Assembly (NCBI GenBank): GCA_036733985.1
Contig: DAIMZM010000030.1
Coordinates: forward strand, 1-23,270
DNA length: 23,270 bases
Origin: DAIMZM01 sp036733985
GTDB lineage: Bacteria > Bacillota > Dehalobacteriia > UBA4068
Direction of reading: 5' to 3'
In this document: piece by piece, positions 1 through 7,277 of the stretch
Layout of the letters: the number at the start of each line of letters is the position of its first letter
How positions within the stretch are numbered: the first letter of the stretch is position 1
Program-made: the position numbers and the translations under genes
The notes under the pieces: model-generated
What the model was told of the DNA's origin: nothing
The model's database searches: none
The model's input: the letters and a program-made list of their open reading frames with translations, nothing else

Positions 1-555
1 TTCGTTCAGATTGGCCACCCGGGAACGGACGGAAGCGATGCCCTTGGATTTCAGCTTATCCGCCGCCACCTGCAGATAGCGGCTCATCTCCGCCAAATCC
101 ACAGAAATCAGCAGGGTGCCGTGGTGGAAGCAGCTCTGGCCTTCATAAAAAGCATTGCCGGAAATCTTCCGCCCCTCCACCAGGATATCGTTGCGCCCCC
201 CCACTTCCGCCGGGATGGCCAAAGATTGGAGGGCGGCGGCGATCACCGCCAGGTTGCGGGCCACTGAATAATGGGCCTTAGGCGCCACAAAAGTAAAATT
301 CAAATTTCCCAAATCATGATAAACCGCGCCGCCGCCGGAGATGCGGCGGGCCAGCAGCCCGCCGTCTCCTGCCAGCTCCGCCACCTTGCATTCCTGCCAG
401 GCATTCTGATTCCGGCCAATGACCACGGCCCGGCGGTTTTGCCATAAATAGAGGGTGACCCCGTCTTGCGGCACATATTCCAGCAGGTATTTTTCCAAGC
501 CCTGATTGGCGTAGACATTATCGCCGGCGGCCATGATATAGTGTGTGTTCAGCAT
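1..555 (-). CDS. lplA: Lipoate-protein ligase A, 3' end beyond the left edge
   Basis: An open frame runs from ATG at 555 to the window edge (185 codons), so the C-terminus is missing. The translation has the hallmarks of the LplA/LipB/BirA fold: RRISGGGAVYHDLGNLNF near residues 78-95, which is the lipoyl-binding glycine loop, and NDILVEGRKISGNAF near 126-140, which contains the catalytic lysine region. The family activates free lipoate with ATP and attaches it to a lysine of acceptor proteins in the cytoplasm. It lies 36 bases after gcvPB on the same strand with AAAGAGAAG as ribosome binding site, so it is probably the last gene of the gcv operon and lipoylates the GcvH encoded four genes upstream. 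I cannot tell whether the missing part holds the usual accessory C-terminal domain. Confidence 0.93.
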   Translation of the reverse strand, partial: MLNTHYIMAAGDNVYANQGLEKYLLEYVPQDGVTLYLWQNRRAVVIGRNQNAWQECKVAELAGDGGLLARRISGGGAVYHDLGNLNFTFVAPKAHYSVARNLAVIAAALQSLAIPAEVGGRNDILVEGRKISGNAFYEGQSCFHHGTLLISVDLAEMSRYLQVAADKLKSKGIASVRSRVANLNE

Positions 556-591
556 CTGCTTCTCTTTCCTGATTGATTACCCGCCCGGCTT

Positions 592-2034
592 TTAATCCTG
601 GTCAAAATGATACCTGAGCACGGGCTGGCGGGCGGCCCGCACATCGTCCAGCCTGCCCACAGGTGTGGAGACAGGGGCCTGATGCAGGGCTTCCGGATTG
701 TCATGAGCCAGTTGATAGAGCTGCCGCAGCACTTGAGCGGCCTGATCCAGGGTCTCCGGGCTTTCCGTTTCCGTAGGCTCCACCATCAGGGCTTCATGGA
801 CGATCAGGGGGAAATACATGGTGGGGGGGTGGATGCCATGATCCAGCAGGCCCTTGGCAATATCCAGGGCCGTACAGCCGGTGTCCTTTTTCAATCCCTC
901 CAGGGTCAGGACGAATTCATGCATGCAGGTGGTGTCATAAGCCAGCTCATAAACATCGTCCAGCTGCCGCATCAAATAATTGGCGTTCAGCACCGCGTTT
1001 TCCGCAGCCTCCCGGATCCCTTCCCGGCCCAGGGTCAGCAAATAAGCCAAGGCCCGTACCACCACCAGGAAATTGCCGTAAAAGCTCTTGACCTTGCCCA
1101 CGCTTTGAGGCAGATCCTGCTCCCAAGCATAGCCTGAACCGGTTTTCTTCACCAGGGGGCCGGGGAGGAAGGGGGTCAGCCGGGCTTTGCAGCCTACTGC
1201 CCCGGAGCCGGGACCGCCGCCGCCATGAGGGGTGGAGAAGGTTTTATGCAGGTTCAGATGCACCACGTCAAAGCCCATATCCCCAGGGCGCACCACGCCC
1301 ATGATGGCGTTCAGATTGGCGCCGTCATAATAATTCAGGCCGCCGGCCTCATGGACGATGCGGGTGATTTCCAGGATATTCTTGTCAAACAGCCCCACGG
1401 TATTGGGATTGGTCAGCATCAAACCGGCGGTATCCGGGCCCACCGCCGCTTTCAGGGCTTCCATATCCATGCAGCCATCCGGGCCGCTGGGGATATTCAC
1501 CACGGCAAAGCCGTTCATATTGGCGGAAGCCGGATTGGTGCCGTGGGCGCTGTCCGGCACGATGATGCTCTTACGGTTAAAATCGCCCCGGGCTTCATGA
1601 TAAGCCTTGATCAGCAGGATGCCGGCAAATTCGCCGTGGGCGCCGGCAGCGGGCTGGAAAGTCATGGCGTCCATGCCGGTGATCTCCGTCAGCAGCGTCT
1701 CGGCCTGGGCCAGCACTTCCAGACAGCCCTGGGCCGTAGCAGCGGGCTGGCTGGGGTGGATATTGGTGAAGCCGGGCAAATTGGCCAGCTCATCATTGAT
1801 TTTGGGATTATACTTCATGGTGCAGGAGCCTAAAGGATAAAAGCCGTCGTTCAGGCCATGGGCCCGCTTGGAAAGGGCGGAATAATGGCGGGAAATATCC
1901 GTTTCGCTCAGCTCCGGCAAACGGGGCGCCGACTCTCTGGCCCAGCAGGGGCAGGGAGCCAGCTCCGGCACATCGCTGGGCGGCAGCAGGGTCAGCCCCC
2001 GGCCAGGCCGGCTTTTCTCAAACAACAGTTCCAT
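592..2034 (-). CDS. gcvPB: Glycine dehydrogenase (decarboxylating), subunit 2 (P-protein beta)
   Basis: This is the PLP-carrying half of the two-subunit P-protein. It decarboxylates glycine and passes the aminomethyl group to the lipoyl arm of GcvH. The 480-residue length fits the family. The PLP lysine is K264 in the conserved segment HLNLHKTFSTPHGGGGPG, and YPLGSCTMKYNPK (residues 66-78) and the glycine-rich PHGGGGPGSG are also typical. The start codon shares one base with the stop of gcvPA (TAATG), which implies translational coupling and the equal amounts expected for a heterotetramer. The split into two genes is usual in Bacillota and archaea; most proteobacteria have one fused protein. 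Confidence 0.97.
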   Translation of the reverse strand: MELLFEKSRPGRGLTLLPPSDVPELAPCPCWARESAPRLPELSETDISRHYSALSKRAHGLNDGFYPLGSCTMKYNPKINDELANLPGFTNIHPSQPAATAQGCLEVLAQAETLLTEITGMDAMTFQPAAGAHGEFAGILLIKAYHEARGDFNRKSIIVPDSAHGTNPASANMNGFAVVNIPSGPDGCMDMEALKAAVGPDTAGLMLTNPNTVGLFDKNILEITRIVHEAGGLNYYDGANLNAIMGVVRPGDMGFDVVHLNLHKTFSTPHGGGGPGSGAVGCKARLTPFLPGPLVKKTGSGYAWEQDLPQSVGKVKSFYGNFLVVVRALAYLLTLGREGIREAAENAVLNANYLMRQLDDVYELAYDTTCMHEFVLTLEGLKKDTGCTALDIAKGLLDHGIHPPTMYFPLIVHEALMVEPTETESPETLDQAAQVLRQLYQLAHDNPEALHQAPVSTPVGRLDDVRAARQPVLRYHFDQD

Positions 2035-3359
2035 TAGGCCACCCCCTTAGCAAATTCCGCAACCAAAGCCGCCAGCTGATCCATAGCAGACTTGCTGTTT
2101 TTCTCTGTGCAGCACCATAAGATATGGCGTTCATCCAGGGGCAGGCCGCCTAAAATACCCTGTTTTGCCAAATAATCCGTCAGCTGATCAGCGTCGCAGG
2201 GGGTTTCCGTAACGAATTCATGGAAATACTCGCCGGGATAAGCCAGGCTGAAGCCGGGAAGCGCCGTCAGCTGCGCCGCCAGGTAATGGGCCTTGCTATA
2301 GCAGAGGGAAGCCGCCTGCTTCAAGCCTTGGGGCCCCAGGGCCGCCAGATAGACGGAAGCGGTCAAGGCGCAGAGCGCCTGATTGGAACAAATACTGGAG
2401 CTAGCCTTTTCCCGTTTAATATGCTGCTCCCGGGCTTGCAGGGTCAGCACATAGCCCCGCCGGCCCTGGCCGTCCACCGTCTCACCGACGATGCGGCCGG
2501 GCAATTGCCGGGTCAGCTCTTCCCGGGCCGCCATAAAGCCCAAATAGGGCCCGCCGAAAGACAGGGGCAGCCCCAGGGGCTGTCCCTCGCCCACCACGAT
2601 ATCCGCGCCGTAGGCTGCCGGGGGCTGCAGCAGCCCCAGGGACAGGGGATTGGCGTAAACCACGAACTTGGCGCCAACGCTATGGGTTAATTCAGCCGCG
2701 TCCTCAGCGTCCTCATGGAGGCCGAAGTAATTGGGCACAGCCAGGATGACGCAGGACACCTCGTCGCTGAGCATGGCTTTTAACGCTTCCAGATCTGTGC
2801 GGCCCTCCCGGGCCGGGATGATTTCCAGGGCGTTGCCGGCCGCATGATGATAGGTTTGCACCGTGGCCAGCACATCCGGATGCAGGCAGGCGCTGAGCAG
2901 GGTTTTCTGCTTTTTACGGGTCTTGCACATCATGGCCGCCTCTGCCGCGGCAGTAGCGCCGTCGTAAACAGAAGCATTGGCAACCGCCATGCCGGTGAGC
3001 TCGCAGATCATGGTCTGAAATTCAAAAATCGACTGGAGCAGGCCCTGGCTCACCTCTGCCTGATACGGGGTATAGGCGGTGACGAATTCTTCCTTGCCCA
3101 CCACCTGCCGGACAATGGCCGGGATATAATGGTCATAAGCCCCGGCGCCCCGGAAAATATGACGGAACACCTGGTTTTTCTCAGCCAGGGCCGTCATGGC
3201 CGCCCCCACTTCCAGCTCGGAAAGGCCCGCGGGCAGATCCAGGCTGTCTAACAGCAATTGCTGGGGCGCGTCATGATAGAGCTGGCGTATTTCATTAAGG
3301 CCCAGGGCCGCCAGCATCCGGCCCTGTTCCTCAGGGGTGGCAACCACATAATGCCCCAT
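2034..3359 (-). CDS. gcvPA: Glycine dehydrogenase (decarboxylating), subunit 1 (P-protein alpha)
   Basis: This 441-residue protein is the alpha half of the P-protein: it has the aminotransferase-like fold but not the PLP lysine, and needs GcvPB to form the active site. Recognisable segments are GAGAYDHYIPAIVRQV (residues 71-86), FVTAYTPYQAEVSQGLLQSIFEFQTMI near 92-118 and the SFGGPYLGF region near 267-275. The ATG at 3359 lies two bases after the gcvH stop, and the start MGHYVVATPEEQ agrees with the family. It is translated as part of gcvT-gcvH-gcvPA-gcvPB-lplA. Confidence 0.97.
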   Translation of the reverse strand: MGHYVVATPEEQGRMLAALGLNEIRQLYHDAPQQLLLDSLDLPAGLSELEVGAAMTALAEKNQVFRHIFRGAGAYDHYIPAIVRQVVGKEEFVTAYTPYQAEVSQGLLQSIFEFQTMICELTGMAVANASVYDGATAAAEAAMMCKTRKKQKTLLSACLHPDVLATVQTYHHAAGNALEIIPAREGRTDLEALKAMLSDEVSCVILAVPNYFGLHEDAEDAAELTHSVGAKFVVYANPLSLGLLQPPAAYGADIVVGEGQPLGLPLSFGGPYLGFMAAREELTRQLPGRIVGETVDGQGRRGYVLTLQAREQHIKREKASSSICSNQALCALTASVYLAALGPQGLKQAASLCYSKAHYLAAQLTALPGFSLAYPGEYFHEFVTETPCDADQLTDYLAKQGILGGLPLDERHILWCCTEKNSKSAMDQLAALVAEFAKGVA

Positions 3360-3361
3360 GC

Positions 3362-3739
3362 TTAAGCCTCCTTAGCCAGGAATTCCTTATAGGCCTCGGC
3401 GTCCAGCAGGCTGTCCTCGCCGTCGATCTCCTCGATCTCTACGATCCAGGCCCCATAACAGTCATTATTCAGCAGCTCCGGCGTATCCGCCAGGGCTTCG
3501 TTAACCGCCGTCACTTTGCCGGAAAGGGGCGCGTAAACATCGGAAACCGCCTTCACCGATTCGATATCCGTGAAGGGCTGGCCGGCCTGGAGGGTATCCC
3601 CCACCTCAGGCAAGTTCACAAAGACGATATCGCCCATCTCATGCTGGGCAAAATCACTGATGCCGATCTTGGCCTTACCGTTTTCCACCTGGGCCCATTC
3701 ATGGCTTTCCGCATACAAATAACCGTCTTTTACGTTCAT
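3362..3739 (-). CDS. gcvH: Glycine cleavage system H protein (lipoyl carrier)
   Basis: The 125-residue protein is the lipoyl-bearing shuttle that carries the aminomethyl intermediate from the P-protein to GcvT and electrons to lipoamide dehydrogenase. The lipoylated lysine is K63 in the motif IESVKAVSDVYAPLSGKV; the N-terminal segment SHEWAQVENGKAKIGISDFAQ is also diagnostic. Length is normal for the family. AGGAGG lies about nine bases before the ATG at 3739. It sits 51 bases after gcvT. No lipoamide dehydrogenase (L-protein) gene is present in this window, so that partner must be encoded elsewhere. Confidence 0.97.
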   Translation of the reverse strand: MNVKDGYLYAESHEWAQVENGKAKIGISDFAQHEMGDIVFVNLPEVGDTLQAGQPFTDIESVKAVSDVYAPLSGKVTAVNEALADTPELLNNDCYGAWIVEIEEIDGEDSLLDAEAYKEFLAKEA

Positions 3740-3790
3740 TTTACTGACCTCCTGTTTTTTTATTATTATTGATCCGGCCGGAGCCGGCGC

Positions 3791-4888
3791 TTATTTTTCC
3801 CGTTTATAAAAAGGCAGCTTGACGATTTCCGCTTCCAGCTTGCGGCCCCGGACGTCCACCGCCACCTTGCTGCCGGGCTCCTTATGCCCGCTATCCACCA
3901 AGGCCATGGCAATGGCCTGGCCCAGATAAGGGGCATGGGTGCCGGAGGTGGTGCGGCCGATCAGCTGGTCCCCGGCATAGACGGGGCAATCCTCCCGGAC
4001 AATACCCCGGCCCAGCACCTTCAGGCCCACCCGGACCCGGGGACGGCCAATGGCCTGGATGGCGTCTTTGCCGATAAACTGCGCCTTATCCATTTTCACC
4101 GCCCAGCCCAAAGCGGTTTCCCAAGGGCTGACGGTTTCGTCCATCTCATGGCCGTAAAGGGGCATGGCCGCTTCCATCCGCAGGGTATCCCTGGCCCCCA
4201 GGCCGCAGGGGATGAGCCCGTAGGCTTTCCCAGCCGCCAGCAGCTGGTCCCAAAGGGCCGGGGCGTCGGCAGCCGCGCAATACAGCTCAAAGCCGTCCTC
4301 GCCGGTATAGCCGGTGCGGGAGATCAGGCAGTTGATCCCGGCCACCGGTTTATCCGGCAAAAACGTATAGTTCTTCTGCGGCAGGTCTTCCGCCTTGGCC
4401 AGCTGGAGCATGATTTGCTCCGCGGCGGGACCCTGCAGGGCCAGCTGGGCCAGGGAATCGGAAACATCGCTGATCTCCACATTGCCGAACTGGTTTTTCC
4501 GCATCCAGGCCACGTCTTTATGCCGGTTGGAAGCGTTCACCACCACCAGATAATCATTGTCCGCCACCTTATACACCAGCAAATCATCCACCACGCCGCC
4601 GTTTTCATAGCACATGGGGCTGTAGCGGATAAAGCCGTCCTGCAGATCAGCGTAAGCATTGGTCAGCAGGTTTTCCAGGTTGGCCAGGGCGTCCGGGCCT
4701 TTAAAGGTCACTTCGCCCATGTGAGAGACGTCGAACAGCCCGGCCTTTTCCCGCACGGCCAGATGTTCGGCAATGACGCCGCTTCCTTCATACTGTACCG
4801 GCAGCAGATAACCGGCAAAAGGCACGATTTTACCGCCCGCCGCCACATGGCAGTCGTAAAGCGGGGTTTTTAAGGCATTTTGTTCCAT
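3791..4888 (-). CDS. gcvT: Aminomethyltransferase (glycine cleavage T protein)
   Basis: This 365-residue enzyme moves the methylene carbon from aminomethyl-lipoyl-GcvH to tetrahydrofolate and releases ammonia. Family features include TPLYDCHVAAGGKIVPFAGYLLPVQY at the N-terminus, LFDVSHMGEV (about residues 51-60), ALQGPAAE (about 151-158), SRTGYTGEDGFELY (about 190-203) and the C-terminal barrel domain ending PFYKREK. A GAGGAGG ribosome binding site sits just before the ATG at 4888. It is the first gene of the operon, after a leader of roughly 370 bases that contains a glycine riboswitch, so glycine should control the whole operon. Confidence 0.97.
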   Translation of the reverse strand: MEQNALKTPLYDCHVAAGGKIVPFAGYLLPVQYEGSGVIAEHLAVREKAGLFDVSHMGEVTFKGPDALANLENLLTNAYADLQDGFIRYSPMCYENGGVVDDLLVYKVADNDYLVVVNASNRHKDVAWMRKNQFGNVEISDVSDSLAQLALQGPAAEQIMLQLAKAEDLPQKNYTFLPDKPVAGINCLISRTGYTGEDGFELYCAAADAPALWDQLLAAGKAYGLIPCGLGARDTLRMEAAMPLYGHEMDETVSPWETALGWAVKMDKAQFIGKDAIQAIGRPRVRVGLKVLGRGIVREDCPVYAGDQLIGRTTSGTHAPYLGQAIAMALVDSGHKEPGSKVAVDVRGRKLEAEIVKLPFYKREK

Positions 4889-4941
4889 GGTTCAACCTCC
4901 TCAGCATTTTAAAAGGTGTTCTTTAATATACCCATTTTTTC

Positions 4942-4971
4942 CTTCTAATTATTGATCTTCTAATTATTGAT
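4942..4971. repeat. Two tandem 15-bp repeats in the gcv leader
   Basis: The unit CTTCTAATTATTGAT occurs twice head to tail, with a decayed third copy beginning CTTC and containing GATTATT just after. It lies between the riboswitch and the gcvT ribosome binding site, in an AT-rich stretch otherwise without visible structure. It may simply be a replication slippage product that lengthens the leader. Confidence 0.8.
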
Positions 4972-4999
4972 CTTCCGGTGATTATTCTTCCGTCATTTT

Positions 5000-5030
5000 A
5001 ATGAAAGGAAGCATGGCAAAAGAGCCATGC
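5000..5030 (-). terminator. Possible riboswitch-controlled terminator hairpin
   Basis: On the minus strand a perfect 7-bp stem (GCATGGC / GCCATGC, loop TCTTTT) is followed by TTCCTTTCATT, a broken U-rich tail. It begins right at the 3' edge of the second glycine aptamer, where an expression platform is expected. The tail is weaker than in a classic intrinsic terminator, so control of translation or a weak terminator are both possible. Confidence 0.5.
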
Positions 5031-5031
5031 C

Positions 5032-5226
5032 TCCGTTTATGTGCCTGAAAGATTCACGCCTTTAGGGCTTTTGCTTCTTCGGCGCCTGGGCTGTCAGCGC
5101 TTAACGCTTGTCCAAGCTTTCCAGAGTATCGTCCGCTGCCGGTCCTTTTGCCTGAGAGTTGTCGCATCCCCTTCGGCACCGTTCCGCTTGCCTCCAGTTA
5201 ACAGGCGCGGCATGGCTTCTCCCGAC
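5032..5226 (-). promoter_or_regulatory. Tandem glycine riboswitch
   Basis: Read on the minus strand, two copies of the glycine aptamer core follow each other. The first has GCCGAAGGGG, then CAACTCTCAGGCAAAAGGAC and ACTCTGGA (roughly 5115-5226). The second has GCGCCGAAGAAGC, then AATCTTTCAGGCAC and CGGAGG (roughly 5032-5112). This order matches the known two-aptamer glycine riboswitch that normally turns on gcv operons when glycine is abundant. The first aptamer is close to consensus; the second departs from it after CAGGCA. The genes controlled start with gcvT about 145 bases downstream. Ends are approximate. Confidence 0.92.
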
Positions 5227-5262
5227 AACATCATCCGAAACGACTATAAAGTTATTACCCCT

Positions 5263-5291
5263 ATGTTACCATGCCCAAGCCCCCCTGTCAA
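5263..5291 (-). promoter_or_regulatory. Sigma-A type promoter of the gcv operon
   Basis: On the minus strand a perfect -35 box TTGACA (5286-5291) is separated by exactly 17 bases from TAACAT (5263-5268). Transcription would begin near 5256, about 30 bases before the riboswitch. It lies in the 30-odd bases after the end of the radical SAM gene, so the gcv operon can be transcribed independently of the upstream redox operon. Confidence 0.75.
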
Positions 5292-5320
5292 GAAAAGAAG
5301 CGCGGGGCGGCCGGGGTGGC

Positions 5321-6607
5321 TTAGCCCTGATCTTCCTGCTGGTAGAGGGTCAGGTAATTGGCGCAGAAGGGCAGGTAATTGCCGTCTTGATATACATGCA
5401 GGCTGCAGCGGCGCAGGCGCTCCAGATCCAGGGTGCCGGCGTCCTGAAAAGCCATGGCCGTCACGGTGAAGGAATGGGTCCTGGCCCGCTGCAGAAAGGC
5501 TTCGAAGCCGTCCTCCGGCGCTGTGCCGGAAAAATCCGGCGGGGCTGACCAGCGCTTGCCCACATAGTCCCGGTTCTGCTCCGCCGTGCTCTGGCAGCAG
5601 CAGGACTGGGGCTGGGTCAAAGGCGTCAGGCCTCCTGTTGGCTCCGCGATGAAGCTGGCGTGGAAGCCGCATAAAGGATGGTCGCAATGGGAGGGGGCGA
5701 TATTCTCCAAACGGATCAGGCCCCCGGTTTGCTCCGGTATGGCCGCCAGCAAGTCGGCAAGGGTGAAGCGTTGCTCGTCCCGGGGCAACGCGGGATAGCG
5801 GCCCAAATAGGCGGCGGGCTGAAAATGCACACCCCGCACCGCCGGGCTTAAAGCAACCGCCAGCTTGATCAAATCGCCAATTTGCCCGGTATTGACCCCC
5901 GGCGTCAGGGTGGGCACCAAAGTCACGCCCAGCCGGTGCTTGGCGCAGTTTTCAATAGCCTTTAGCTTTTCCGCCAGCAAAGGCCGGCCCCTGAGCTTGA
6001 TATGGGCTTCGTCATCCGCCCCGTCGAACTGCATGAATACATAGGAAAGCCCGGCCTCGGCCAGGGCCGCCACATAGGCCTCATCCCTGGCCAGGCGCAG
6101 GCCATTGCTGTTCAGCTGCACATAGGGCGCGCCGCAACCCACGGCATGGGCCACCAATTCCGGCAAATCATCCCGCAGGGTCGGCTCGCCGCCGGATAAT
6201 TGGAGGGTGGGCCGGGACAGCATATAAACATAGCTGATCTCCGTCTTGGCCTGGGCCAAAGGGATATCGCCGCCGCCCCCCCCATCGGCAAAGCAAAAGC
6301 CGCAGTTCAGGTCGCAGCGGCCGGTGACCTCGTAAACCAGGCAGCAGGTGCCTTGCTGATGTTGGCTGCAAATGCCCTGGCAATGGCCGCAGTCCGGCTG
6401 GGGGCCTGCCAGCTCAGGCAAATCCCCCCGCCAGGCAGACCAATCCGGGGCGCCGGGGAGTTCCCGCCAGATTACGGCGGAAAAAGGCCCATGCTCCGGG
6501 CAGACCCGGCGGAGGTAAACAGCGCCGTTCTCCCGCACCCGCTGGGCAGGGAGCTGCCTGCCGCAGACCGGACAGATGCTGTATGTTTCGCTCAGGACCC
6601 GGCTCAT
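5321..6607 (-). CDS. Cysteine-rich radical SAM protein, TrsS-like
   Basis: The 428-residue protein has a radical SAM core with CDLNCGFC (C98, C102, C105), which binds the [4Fe-4S] cluster that cleaves S-adenosylmethionine, and the SAM-contacting LSGGEPTLR at 137-145. An N-terminal CPVC...CPEHG (C12, C15, C36, H39) looks like a metal site, and DCGHCQGIC (73-80) adds three more cysteines. The C-terminus has CCC at 336-338 and RRCSLHV...YLPFC (C401, C415), an ending shared with the Tes/MJ0619-like radical SAM branch. Its neighbours (C_GCAxxG_C_C protein, small redox protein, Mop oxidoreductase) match those of the family named TrsS, some members of which are selenoproteins. Here no in-frame TGA occurs, so it is a cysteine version. 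Its substrate is unknown. The start overlaps the upstream gene by four bases (ATGA). Confidence 0.85.
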   Translation of the reverse strand: MSRVLSETYSICPVCGRQLPAQRVRENGAVYLRRVCPEHGPFSAVIWRELPGAPDWSAWRGDLPELAGPQPDCGHCQGICSQHQQGTCCLVYEVTGRCDLNCGFCFADGGGGGDIPLAQAKTEISYVYMLSRPTLQLSGGEPTLRDDLPELVAHAVGCGAPYVQLNSNGLRLARDEAYVAALAEAGLSYVFMQFDGADDEAHIKLRGRPLLAEKLKAIENCAKHRLGVTLVPTLTPGVNTGQIGDLIKLAVALSPAVRGVHFQPAAYLGRYPALPRDEQRFTLADLLAAIPEQTGGLIRLENIAPSHCDHPLCGFHASFIAEPTGGLTPLTQPQSCCCQSTAEQNRDYVGKRWSAPPDFSGTAPEDGFEAFLQRARTHSFTVTAMAFQDAGTLDLERLRRCSLHVYQDGNYLPFCANYLTLYQQEDQG

Positions 6608-7041
6608 TTCTCCGCCAGGATATCGTTAAGGATTTCCACCGCGTCCACTACCAGGTCAGCGCAATAATCCATGATTTTTCCAGATTCCTTGGCTGCCTGA
6701 CGCTGCTTGGGATCGGCAAAATCATAGCCGATCAGCTCCCGGCAAATGGTAGAGCCATGGCGTTCCTTGAAACGGCGCTGGAACTCGGCCACCTTTTCCC
6801 GGCAGAGATCATCCTGAGCTTTGTTTCCCGGCTCCGTATTGCCATAAGCCAGGCCGATGGCCATCAGCGCGCCGGTGACAGCGCCGCAGGTATCGCCGGT
6901 CATCATGCCGCCGCCAAAGCCATTGCCCAGACGGTAAGCCTCTTCCCGGTCATAACCCAGTTCCTCAATGACCGCGGCCAGGGTCTGCTGGGCGCAGGAA
7001 AGATGCTTCATAAAGCCTTGCTGCACCTGTTGCTTGTCCAT
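6604..7041 (-). CDS. C_GCAxxG_C_C family redox protein
   Basis: This 145-residue protein carries the pattern that names the family: C16, then GFGGGM (41-46), C52 in CGAVTG, C100 and C127, with an extra C80. Family members are small, mostly helical, predicted redox or metal-binding proteins often found beside oxidoreductases; the biochemical role is not established. A comparable member lies in the Desulfovibrio DVU_155x cluster near the aldehyde oxidoreductase. AAAGGAGG precedes the ATG at 7041. The gene follows the small CxxC protein after 41 bases that contain a 6-bp hairpin (AGCGCC/GGCGCT, 7059-7084), and overlaps the radical SAM start. Confidence 0.9.
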   Translation of the reverse strand: MDKQQVQQGFMKHLSCAQQTLAAVIEELGYDREEAYRLGNGFGGGMMTGDTCGAVTGALMAIGLAYGNTEPGNKAQDDLCREKVAEFQRRFKERHGSTICRELIGYDFADPKQRQAAKESGKIMDYCADLVVDAVEILNDILAEK

Positions 7042-7082
7042 CTGAATCCTCCTTTAGAAGCGCCCGCCCAGAGCCTTCGGCG

Positions 7083-7277
7083 CTACTTATCCTCCAATGT
7101 CATTTCCACCTGGGCAATGCGGCCTTTGGCCAGCTCCTCGGAAATAAAGACCTGGCCGCAACTGGGGCAGCAGGGCAAATCCGCGCTAAAGGCATGGCCC
7201 AGATAGGTAAAATGCACCTTTTTTTCAACCAGCGCCGCCTGGCATTTCTCGCAGATCAGTTCCTCATGCTCATTCAT
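7083..7277 (-). CDS. Small CxxC redox protein, DVU_1557-like
   Basis: The 64-residue protein has two cysteine pairs, CEKC (C9, C12) and CCPSC (C36, C37, C40), arranged as in a zinc-ribbon or rubredoxin-like knuckle. Size, motifs and position between the FAD/iron-sulfur protein and the C_GCAxxG_C_C gene match the small redox proteins called DVU_1557 family. It could be an electron carrier or a metal-bound accessory subunit of the oxidoreductase; nothing in the sequence decides between these. Its start overlaps the end of the preceding gene by eight bases, which suggests translational coupling. Confidence 0.85.
   Translation of the reverse strand: MNEHEELICEKCQAALVEKKVHFTYLGHAFSADLPCCPSCGQVFISEELAKGRIAQVEMTLEDK

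Noticed and set aside
3884..4873. Long plus-strand open frame opposite gcvT
   Set aside because: It is an antisense shadow: the minus strand encodes a full, conserved GcvT, and the opposite translation is rich in H, Q and G with no family signature or ribosome binding site.
5041..5548. Plus-strand frames over the riboswitch region
   Set aside because: The conserved RNA core on the minus strand explains this stretch; the frames have no ribosome binding site.
5321..6607. Selenocysteine (in-frame TGA) in the radical SAM gene
   Set aside because: The frame is open over 428 codons, with cysteine codons at the candidate places.
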